A stretch of 7,874 nt of DNA, from positions 1 to 7,874 of the forward strand of contig JBCCTX010000351.1 of NCBI GenBank assembly GCA_039197765.1, written 5' to 3'. Position numbers and translations under genes: made by a program. Of this stretch, positions 1 to 5,099 are shown piece after piece (the first letter of the stretch is position 1; every line of letters begins with the position of its first letter). A model generated the notes under the pieces. That model did not search any database, was not told where the DNA came from, and saw only the letters and a list, made by a program, of their open reading frames with translations. Origin of the DNA: JBCCTX01 sp039197765 (GTDB lineage Bacteria > Bacteroidota > Bacteroidia > J057).

Positions 1-1789
1 AGGAATTTTGTTTCCAAGCATTCATCGCATTTTTTTGCACAATTTTGTACGACTCTTCTCTTGTAAAACCAACATTAGTTAATTCAAGTAATACTCTTTG
101 AGAAAAAAATATTCCGTTTGTAATATTTAAGTTTTTTAATAGATTATTATGGTAAGAAATGATATAGTGATTACTTCTGCTTGGATCTAAATTAATATTT
201 CGAAGAATAGGATCTCCCTCCGAATTCCTTCCACCAGTAAAATATAAAGCTGCAGGTTGGAATTGACTGTGAGTTCCAAGTCCAAAAGTTAATTGCTCTT
301 GATCCGTTATTATCCAGTTAACTTGTACCCTAGGATCAAGGTAACCTGTAGTATTCAAGGTGAGTAAAGAACTGTTAATCCCTCCATTGACGATTAGAGT
401 CCTAGAAATATTCCATTTCCAATTTAAGAAAGCCACTAACTGCTTATAATTTCTAGAAACTTTAATTCTATTAAACTCTCCTAAACTATCTGGTCTATAA
501 AACTCCCGTAAAGTCAAATGACCTACATGTTGGGCAACTATTCCAGCTTTCAAGGAATGTTTCTTATTAAGAGAAAGCTTATAAATACTCATTAATGAAT
601 AGCGATACTCGGTATCCTTCAAACTGCGGCCACTACTGTCTTGATAATTAATTTCTCCATTTCCCGTGAAATTACCAGAATATGCGATAGAAGTTGTAAG
701 TGAAGAATTAGAGCTGATTATCCTATTATTTTTTAACCCGGTTACAAAAGACCAGGACTTATATATATCTTGATCATCATCGGCAAAATTTTCGCGAATT
801 TGTAATTCACTCTCACCTCCTATTCCATACCATGAGGTGAATCCATTTTTATTGGGCCAATAAAGCTTAAAAGTTAAGTCTTGGACATTGGGAGCATTCC
901 CCAAATAGCCTCTTAGTTGAGAACTAATTTTATATGCAAAATCTACATTTGACCTCCTATATGCTAGTAAAAAAGAGGATCGCTTAGTTTTGGAAATCGG
1001 GCCTTCTGCTAACAATTCAATATCAATTATGTTACTTTTAATTGAAAATTCTTTCTCTCGGGAATTACCTTTACGGAGATTGGTTTCTGCAATTCCAGAA
1101 ATGGCATTTCCGAATTCAGAAGGAAACGCTCCAGTATATAAGTTTAAACTTGATAGTGTGAGAGAATTAAGTATGCTGACTCCACCTCCAGAATTCCCTA
1201 CAGTCGCAAAGTGATTGGGATTTATAGTTGAGATTCCTTCAATGTACCATGCTACTCCAACTGGGGAATTTCCTCGAATAATTAGATTATTTCTCAGATC
1301 ATCTGGATTTGAGACTCCTGCAAACCTAGACATCATCCTTACCGGATCTCCAAAATTTCCTCCAGTTCTTTTTGCTAGATTTAGGTTTAACTGATGTTTA
1401 CTATTTTGAAACTCATAACCCTTATTCTTTTTTTCTGTAATTAGAACTTCTTCTGTTGAATAAACATTTTTACTTAGCAGAATATCAAAATGAATCGCCT
1501 TACCTGAATCTATTCTAATATCCTTGATGAATTTTATTTTATATGAATTATGTCTACATAATAAATCTACGCGGCCAACTCTGATCCCTTCAAAAGCGAA
1601 TTCTCCACGCTCATTAGTAAGAATGCTATCTGTAAAATTTCCATTTGAAATGGATACTATCACACCTTGTATTCCCACGTCTGTATCAATATCTTTTACA
1701 ATGCCAATAAGCGATTGGGAATAATTTTGAGAAATTGCGGTTCCAGCAAAAGAGATAAATAACAGAAAAAAGAATATTCTTGGGAACAT
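1..1789 (-). CDS. TonB-dependent outer-membrane receptor, N-terminal 596 residues (3' end outside window)
   Basis: The frame is open from the ATG at 1789 to the window edge with no stop, so the gene is partial; 596 codons are visible and receptors of this kind usually run to roughly 750-950. Residues 1-20 form a signal peptide (MFPRIFFFLLFISFAG, then AIS|Q). Residues about 25-105 look like a carboxypeptidase-regulatory-like beta-sandwich (GIVKD...GVIVSI...TNERGEFAFEGI). Residues about 130-235 are the plug: RFAGVSNPDDLRNNLIIRGNSP at 155-176, WYIEG with INPNHF after it, and LYTGAFPSEFGNAISG at 217-232. The remainder is strand-rich barrel. In the family this is an outer-membrane gated channel energised by TonB for large nutrients such as siderophores or glycans; the substrate here is unknown. 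No SusD-like gene is visible. A small lipoprotein gene lies 98 bp upstream on the same strand. The start is fixed by the signal peptide and an adjacent AAGGAGG. Confidence 0.9.
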   Translation of the reverse strand, partial: MFPRIFFFLLFISFAGTAISQNYSQSLIGIVKDIDTDVGIQGVIVSISNGNFTDSILTNERGEFAFEGIRVGRVDLLCRHNSYKIKFIKDIRIDSGKAIHFDILLSKNVYSTEEVLITEKKNKGYEFQNSKHQLNLNLAKRTGGNFGDPVRMMSRFAGVSNPDDLRNNLIIRGNSPVGVAWYIEGISTINPNHFATVGNSGGGVSILNSLTLSSLNLYTGAFPSEFGNAISGIAETNLRKGNSREKEFSIKSNIIDIELLAEGPISKTKRSSFLLAYRRSNVDFAYKISSQLRGYLGNAPNVQDLTFKLYWPNKNGFTSWYGIGGESELQIRENFADDDQDIYKSWSFVTGLKNNRIISSNSSLTTSIAYSGNFTGNGEINYQDSSGRSLKDTEYRYSLMSIYKLSLNKKHSLKAGIVAQHVGHLTLREFYRPDSLGEFNRIKVSRNYKQLVAFLNWKWNISRTLIVNGGINSSLLTLNTTGYLDPRVQVNWIITDQEQLTFGLGTHSQFQPAALYFTGGRNSEGDPILRNINLDPSRSNHYIISYHNNLLKNLNITNGIFFSQRVLLELTNVGFTREESYKIVQKNAMNAWKQNS

Positions 1790-1800
1790 AACCTCCTTAA
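1790..1800 (-). promoter_or_regulatory. Strong Shine-Dalgarno sequence directly before the receptor start
   Basis: On the minus strand the bases before the ATG read TTAAGGAGGTT. Nine of them (TAAGGAGGT) match the complement of a standard 16S rRNA 3' tail, but only two bases separate GGAGG from ATG, where 5-9 is usual. Bacteroidota genes mostly lack Shine-Dalgarno sequences, so both the strength and the tight spacing are unusual. Confidence 0.6.
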
Positions 1801-1809
1801 TTAGCATCA

Positions 1810-1843
1810 AGCCCATCCAAAAATTCTCTTTTTTGAATGGGCT
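1810..1843 (-). repeat. 14-bp stem-loop in the receptor leader
   Basis: The arms at 1810-1823 and 1830-1843 pair over 14 positions around a 6-nt loop. On the minus strand they read AGCCCATTCAAAAA and TTTTTGGATGGGCT, with one G-U wobble. The structure ends 10 nt before the Shine-Dalgarno block of the receptor gene. No U-run follows it on either strand, so it is not a classic intrinsic terminator. A leader structure affecting translation, mRNA stability or partial attenuation is possible. Confidence 0.5.
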
Positions 1844-1870
1844 AAAATATACAAAGAGTATATAATACTT

Positions 1871-1888
1871 AGTGGTTTATAAACCACT
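1871..1888. repeat. 18-bp perfect palindrome at the lipoprotein stop codon
   Basis: AGTGGTTTATAAACCACT equals its own reverse complement. Its last base overlaps the TGA of the small lipoprotein gene (1888-1890). It can fold as a 7-bp stem with a TATA loop or serve as a binding site for a dimeric protein. No U-run follows, so a terminator role is weakly supported. Confidence 0.5.
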
Positions 1889-2247
1889 CATTCTAGTTCA
1901 ATAGTCTCGCTATACCATCCATTTACCTCAGAATCCTGACATAGAGATACTTGAGCATTTATAGTAACTAATCCACTGGGTGGTCCCGGGGCAGGAAATC
2001 TAAGAACAGCTACAGTTCCGTTGTTCATAGTTTGTAAAACTTCAGCATGAGCGCTAGACCATTGTGCTTCACAATCTGTTAAATCTGCACCGTTAGCATT
2101 TAAATGATAAGTGAGAGCCGTATTTCTAGGAACCTCTTCAGTAGGACCAGATATGAAAGGAGTACCTGGATCTACTTGACTTTGTGAACATGAAGATAAT
2201 AGCATTAGTACAAGCCCTTGCACTAATAAATAGTTTAGCTTTTTCAT
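1888..2247 (-). CDS. Small secreted lipoprotein with a probable Ig/PKD-like domain, function unknown
   Basis: This is a 119-residue protein with a lipoprotein signal: MKKLNYLLVQGLVLM, then lipobox L-S-S-C with the lipidated cysteine at position 20. The mature part is about 100 residues. It begins with a Ser/Gln/Pro linker and FISGPTEEVPRNTALTYHL (30-48), and contains a QWS motif and a late VTINAQV strand. This layout resembles the PKD-like/Ig-like repeats common in Bacteroidota surface proteins. Two cysteines (59 and 103) could form a disulfide across the sandwich. I do not recognise a specific family. It lies 98 bp upstream of the TonB-dependent receptor on the same strand, so it may be a co-expressed surface partner, but the palindrome and stem-loop between them leave one-transcript expression open. 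The ATG at 2247 is chosen because it precedes the signal peptide. Confidence 0.75.
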   Translation of the reverse strand: MKKLNYLLVQGLVLMLLSSCSQSQVDPGTPFISGPTEEVPRNTALTYHLNANGADLTDCEAQWSSAHAEVLQTMNNGTVAVLRFPAPGPPSGLVTINAQVSLCQDSEVNGWYSETIELE

Positions 2248-2660
2248 AAGGCTGATAGTTTTACGTATTAAAAAAATTTATTTCCAATAATGTATCAAAA
2301 TTAACTCTACTATTCAAAATAATGTATATTATCAAATTATTAACTTTTCAAACAGATGTGAAAATATTAGTCGATTAAATTGAGTGCTCCAAATCCTTTA
2401 TCCTAAAAAACTCAACTACGTTGGAAGCCTAAAGACCAAATTCATTTGCATTGAGAGAGCATATAACTCAATTCTATTTTTGAAGAAATTCCTTATTAGG
2501 AATAAATAGTTCCGACTCTTGTTTTGAGTATGGAACTTTTATAATTTTCTTTCATATTCAAGAACCAAAAGGCCAAGATTTCCCTCTTTATTTCGATAAA
2601 AGAGCCCTTCGTCCGATTCAGTATGCCCATGTAAATCCCTACGGATCATTTTATCTGGAT
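2248..2660. other. Gene-poor intergenic region, with an open frame leading into the integrase remnant
   Basis: The stretch from 2248 to about 2480 is A+T-rich and shows no convincing coding region. From 2484 a plus-strand frame stays open without an ATG until the ATG at 2661, in the same frame as that ATG. Its second half (about 2560-2660) reads like protein: PLYFDKRALRPIQYAHVNPY then GSFYLDM. I do not recognise it. It could be debris of an older gene or mobile element, or chance. A 44-codon minus-strand frame at 2630-2496 overlaps it and has no supporting feature. Confidence 0.4.
2296..2303 (-). promoter_or_regulatory. Possible -7 promoter box for the lipoprotein gene
   Basis: On the minus strand the bases read TAATTTTG, an exact match to the Bacteroidota TAnnTTTG -7 consensus, 48 bp before the ATG. 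No TTTG lies at the expected 19-21 bp further upstream; the nearest ones are 11 and 29 bp away. The call therefore rests on one box only, in A+T-rich DNA where chance matches are common. Confidence 0.25.
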
Positions 2661-2820
2661 ATGAATACTCGATTAGCTATTGAAAACTTGCCATTTACTC
2701 AAAACTAATCTAAAGATGACTCAGTAAGAAAACTTTCAACGGACGCCTGCTCGAAAGAAAGCTAAGCAAGTAGCGAAACTGTTCAGGAAAGAGCAGCCAG
2801 ATTATTATTATTTAAGAAAT
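2661..2820 (+). pseudogene. Decayed N-terminal part of the tyrosine recombinase
   Basis: The ATG at 2661 starts a short frame (MNTRLAIENLPFTQN) that ends at TAA 2706-2708. One base out of phase, the frame that leads into the integrase is blocked by TAA at 2725-2727. It then runs openly from 2728 through ENFQRTPARKKAKQVAKLF and PDYYYLRN straight into the catalytic part at 2821. That Arg/Lys-rich helical segment suits the core-binding (SAM-like) domain of a tyrosine recombinase. The simplest reading is one intact reading frame of about 257 codons (2661-3435) that has taken one frame change near 2706 and one nonsense change at 2725. The family resemblance of the N-terminal segment is from memory and is inference; the two stops and the phase shift are seen directly. 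Confidence 0.55.
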
Positions 2821-3435
2821 GTGTTTCGTTATCTCAGGGAGGAGTTGGAGGTACCTGTTAAGCAAAAAGGGAAGAAACTTCCCCGAGTACCGAGTGAAAA
2901 AGAATTGAAGCTATTTTATGAAGCTGTATGGAAAACCCGCAATACCCAGGATTTGGTGATAATAAAGACATTTTTGTATACCGGAGTAAGAGTTAGTGAA
3001 TTGGTTGTTATTCGACTGAAAGATATAGACTTAGACTTGTGCCAAATCCGTGTGAATCAGGGAAAAGGTAAAAAGGATCGAATAGTTCCATTTCCGCGGG
3101 CTTTTCGGGAAGTGCTGGCTCTCCATATGACTAAAATGGAACAGAAAGGAGCTTCTTATTTATTTGAATCCAAACGCCGAAAATCCTACACAGATCGGGG
3201 AATTAGAAAGATGATCAAAAGATATGCTGAAAAGGCTGGATTAGAAAACTCACTTTCACCTCACCAATTCCGGCATTTTCTGCTCACTTGGCTGAAGAAG
3301 CAAGGAATTGACGATGCCATGATTCAGCCCTATTCAGGGCATGCGTCTCGTAAATCCCTTGAGGTATATTCTCAATTAAGTATTAAAGATGCTCAGGGAA
3401 AATATGAGGAAGTGATAAACCAATTTCCCATATGA
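2821..3435 (+). CDS. Tyrosine recombinase/integrase, complete catalytic domain, N-terminus missing
   Basis: The 204 codons from the GTG at 2821 hold a full tyrosine-recombinase catalytic domain. With GTG as residue 1, the signature residues are all present: Arg57 (YTGVRVSEL), Lys82 (GKGKKDRIVPFP), His148 and Arg151 (SPHQFRHF), His174 (YSGHASRKS) and nucleophile Tyr183 (LEVYSQL). Such enzymes cut and rejoin DNA at specific sites through a 3'-phosphotyrosine link. The protein is shorter than usual because most of the N-terminal core-binding domain is absent; similar sequence continues in frame upstream of the GTG to a TAA at 2725. The GTG lies inside a conserved-looking helix (YLRNVFRYLREEL), so I think it is an internal Val codon, not the original start. 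A truncated product would probably bind DNA poorly. This is the only plus-strand gene here. No transposase or second recombinase is visible beside it. Confidence 0.75.
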   Translation: MFRYLREELEVPVKQKGKKLPRVPSEKELKLFYEAVWKTRNTQDLVIIKTFLYTGVRVSELVVIRLKDIDLDLCQIRVNQGKGKKDRIVPFPRAFREVLALHMTKMEQKGASYLFESKRRKSYTDRGIRKMIKRYAEKAGLENSLSPHQFRHFLLTWLKKQGIDDAMIQPYSGHASRKSLEVYSQLSIKDAQGKYEEVINQFPI

Positions 3436-3716
3436 GCCATTTTCTCAGGTGACAGCTTCGCTACCTTTGGGCCAAGAAGTATGGGCCCTAAAGTTCTGAT
3501 GATATCCAAATGGGGATTTAGGGTCATCCAGCCCAAGACTAAAGCGAGCAATAAAAGATCTACACTTACAAGTTGAAAAGCCGCAAACGCCTGTAAATAG
3601 GATTGTTTTCAGCCCTCTGAAACGCGCAGTATTTTTGTTTCTTTGCTGCCTTGGATGATATGGACAAAAAATGCTATCCCAGTCAGGATGCTTGAAGCGA
3701 GAAACCAGTAATTCAT
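3393..3716 (-). pseudogene. Small multi-pass membrane protein, broken by an in-frame TGA and probably truncated
   Basis: The ATG at 3716 lies 43 bp after the SRPBCC gene stop and opens MNYWFLASSILTGIAFFVHI, a clear transmembrane helix (about residues 3-22). After codon 35 the frame meets TGA at 3609-3611, then continues in the same frame with KQSYLQAFAAFQLVSVDLLL and LALVLGWM, a second long hydrophobic segment. Further on it loses membrane character and runs antisense into the integrase 3' end, stopping at 3393-3395. A single C-to-T change (CGA to TGA) would explain the nonsense codon. From memory, related small Bacteroidota membrane proteins have about 125-130 residues and four helices, so the C-terminal half seems missing. 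It is the third gene of the tetR cluster. A sequencing error at the TGA cannot be excluded, but it would not explain the missing C-terminus. Confidence 0.6.
3465..3493 (+). repeat. G+C-rich hairpin after the integrase gene
   Basis: CTTTGGGCC at 3465-3473 pairs with GGCCC-T-AAAG at 3484-3493, giving nine base pairs with one bulged T and a 10-nt loop. It begins 30 bp after the integrase stop. No T-run follows, so it is at best a weak terminator. It also falls near the place where the antisense membrane gene loses its family-like sequence, so it could be an end of the former mobile element. Confidence 0.3.
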
Positions 3717-3759
3717 ATGAAAGCTGTTAGATATTCAAGATTTTGGCGTTTAAGCAAAT

Positions 3760-4353
3760 CTAAGATATAGAGGTAGCCAATGCTTCTGCTTTTTGTTTAA
3801 TTGCCCGTAACCAAGCCCAACGGAGGAGGTATGCTCCCGGAAAAATTAAGAACCAATACGGAGTAAATTTGCGTTTTACTTTCTTATCAGGAGTAAAAAC
3901 TTGAGTGGTATGTAGGAGTTTGTATCGCTCCCCTACCCTTTCTCCAATTTGAAAATCACCCATGGCCTTTAGCATCCCTTTGGGAGGATCGAGTTCATAT
4001 TCCGATACATCTTCAGGGATATAAATCTCAGGATTAGAGGCCTTCCAAGGTTTCCCCATGATTCCAAATACCAACTCCTTTTTGGTTTTGCGGATGATGC
4101 GAAAGCCCTGCTTTTCCATCCCCTGAAGAATAGTTGCTCCCTCCTCCTTTGCAAAAAAGGAACCTTTGCCAACTATCATCGAAGGTATACTGCGGATTGC
4201 AAACAAGGAACGCATGATGGGTACATCAGGCACCTGCAATTGTTCAATGGCCTGAAAAATTTGCTGAGGCTCCGCACGGATTAAGATCTCGTGTAAACCC
4301 GAATCAAAATCAGGCTTTTTGGGTAAAATGGGATGTTTTGCTGTTAAAATCAT
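3760..4353 (-). CDS. SRPBCC-fold (polyketide-cyclase/START-like) protein
   Basis: This 197-residue protein shows the typical pattern of the SRPBCC superfamily: HEILIRAEPQQIFQAIEQL at 21-39 (first strand plus helix), LVFGIMGKPW at 95-104, KAMGDFQIG at 129-137, a later strand LLHTTQVF at 146-153, and a long C-terminal helix with YWFLIFPG and LLRWAWLRAIKQKAEAL at 166-192. The fold makes a deep hydrophobic pocket for lipids, sterols or aromatic compounds. No catalytic residue can be assigned, so substrate binding or transport is as likely as catalysis. There is no signal peptide, so it is cytoplasmic. It lies 43 bp after tetR and 43 bp before a broken membrane-protein gene, on the same strand. 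A TetR operator overlaps its start codon, so it is probably repressed by the neighbouring regulator. Gene names are not assignable. Confidence 0.75.
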   Translation of the reverse strand: MILTAKHPILPKKPDFDSGLHEILIRAEPQQIFQAIEQLQVPDVPIMRSLFAIRSIPSMIVGKGSFFAKEEGATILQGMEKQGFRIIRKTKKELVFGIMGKPWKASNPEIYIPEDVSEYELDPPKGMLKAMGDFQIGERVGERYKLLHTTQVFTPDKKVKRKFTPYWFLIFPGAYLLRWAWLRAIKQKAEALATSIS

Positions 4354-4369
4354 ACCATACAGTATTGTA
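4353..4369 (-). promoter_or_regulatory. TetR operator copy 2, overlapping the SRPBCC gene start codon
   Basis: On the plus strand TACCATACAGTATTGTA forms an inverted repeat of 7-bp arms around a 3-bp centre with one mismatch, extendable by one more pair on each side. It matches the operator before tetR at 15 of 17 positions. Its last base on the minus strand is the A of the ATG. Binding here could block translation start or stop a polymerase coming from the tetR promoter; no promoter boxes were found right in front of it. Confidence 0.75.
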
Positions 4370-4396
4370 TTGTTAAAGAATAAAAAATTTTCTCAT

Positions 4397-4954
4397 TCAC
4401 GTATCAAGAGGGTCTTGAGCATATGATTGCTGATGATCCTTGTAGACTCCATACATACGTCGCATTTCCTCTTCTTTTATATTGGGAAAGAGTAATTGAA
4501 CTCCAACCAGCAATGCGTACTCCATTTGTGCTAAGTATCCTGCCTCCTTCTCCCCTTTTCCCATTTCTAGGTAAATTTTTTTTAAGTAGTTCATTCTTAT
4601 ACGATCTACTTCCTTCACCGTCTGCTTAACCACCGGATGGTACAAAGACCAAGAGCGAATACCTGATTCTATGGCCTGATTGGTTTGTACCACTCGAGCA
4701 TTGAGACGTTCCATTTTTCCACCAGGATCTAAAGATTTATCCGCTTCATCAATAAACTCCAGTGTATTTTGCTCCTTCCACTCCACCATAAGCGCATCTA
4801 CATATCCGTCAATTCCCTCAAAATGGTGGTAGAATGACCCCCGCGTTACTCCTAAGCGTTCACACAGGTATTGAACCCGCAGTTTGTCCTGGTTGAACTC
4901 GGAAAGGACTCGAAATCCCTCTTTCAGCCATTCTGCCTTACTCTTCCGCTTCAT
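4397..4954 (-). CDS. TetR/AcrR-family transcriptional regulator
   Basis: This 185-residue protein has the N-terminal TetR DNA-binding domain. A first helix (AEWLKEGFRVLSEF, 7-20) is followed by the helix-turn-helix and its extension LCERLGVTRGSFYHHFEG at 30-47, where the GxFYxHF signature is clear. Residues 50-185 form the all-helical ligand-binding and dimerisation half, which is too variable to name a ligand. Proteins of this family usually repress their own gene and a neighbour until a small molecule binds. Both expected operators are visible: one in its own promoter (4965-4981) and one at the start of the SRPBCC gene downstream (4353-4369). The start is the ATG at 4954; a promoter -7 box ends only 4 bp before it, which points to a leaderless mRNA. 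The stop lies 43 bp before the SRPBCC gene. Confidence 0.9.
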   Translation of the reverse strand: MKRKSKAEWLKEGFRVLSEFNQDKLRVQYLCERLGVTRGSFYHHFEGIDGYVDALMVEWKEQNTLEFIDEADKSLDPGGKMERLNARVVQTNQAIESGIRSWSLYHPVVKQTVKEVDRIRMNYLKKIYLEMGKGEKEAGYLAQMEYALLVGVQLLFPNIKEEEMRRMYGVYKDHQQSYAQDPLDT

Positions 4955-4958
4955 TTCA

Positions 4959-4990
4959 CAAACATACCATATAGTATGGTACGATACAAC
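4959..4990 (-). promoter_or_regulatory. tetR promoter, Bacteroidota type
   Basis: On the minus strand GTTG (4990-4987) is followed after 20 bp by TATGTTTG (4966-4959), matching the -33 and TAnnTTTG -7 boxes of Bacteroidota primary sigma factor at normal spacing. The -7 box ends 4 bp before the ATG, so transcription should begin at or within a few bases of the start codon. The operator lies in the spacer and overlaps the -7 box by two bases. Confidence 0.6.
4965..4981. promoter_or_regulatory. TetR operator copy 1, in the tetR promoter
   Basis: TACCATATAGTATGGTA is a perfect inverted repeat of 7-bp arms around TAG. It sits between the -33 and -7 boxes of the tetR promoter, 10 bp before the ATG, exactly where a bound repressor would block RNA polymerase. 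The second copy lies at the downstream gene, which supports a real operator for this regulator. Confidence 0.8.
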
Positions 4991-5023
4991 TATAAATAAA
5001 GTTGGGGACTAAGAACAATTTTT

Positions 5024-5045
5024 AAAAAAAGGATAACCTTGCTTT
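5024..5045 (-). terminator. Possible weak terminator after the GH26-like gene
   Basis: On the minus strand AAGG-TTAT-CCTT forms a short hairpin that can extend through one mismatch, and its 3' arm runs into seven consecutive T. It lies about 60 bp after the GH26-like stop and before the tetR promoter, the right place to end the carbohydrate operon. The stem is short, so efficiency is doubtful. Confidence 0.35.
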
Positions 5046-5099
5046 ACAAGAAGTTTCAACCTGAGAGGTAGTTCTGGAAAGTTTCCTTTCTCAAAGGGT

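Noticed and set aside
990..1724. Plus-strand open frames at 990-1214 and 1524-1724
   Set aside because: They are antisense to the receptor gene, whose frame is uninterrupted and clearly homologous to TonB-dependent receptors.
2496..2630. 44-codon minus-strand frame in the intergenic region
   Set aside because: No ribosome-binding site, signal peptide or recognisable motif, and it overlaps a plus-strand frame that looks at least as protein-like.
2770..3464. Inverted 13-mer: GTAGCGAAACTGT at 2770-2782 and its near reverse complement at 3452-3464, flanking the integrase body
   Set aside because: One mismatch in 13 bases and the first copy lies inside coding sequence; a match this short is expected by chance in a window of this size, so it is not called as element ends.
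3969..4172. 67-codon minus-strand frame inside the SRPBCC gene
   Set aside because: Out-of-frame shadow of a gene whose own frame carries the SRPBCC pattern.
5077..5090. Hairpin GAAAG/CTTTC just after the GH26-like stop as a terminator
   Set aside because: Only 5 bp, A+T-rich and without a following T-run; the hairpin with seven T at 5024-5045 is the better candidate.
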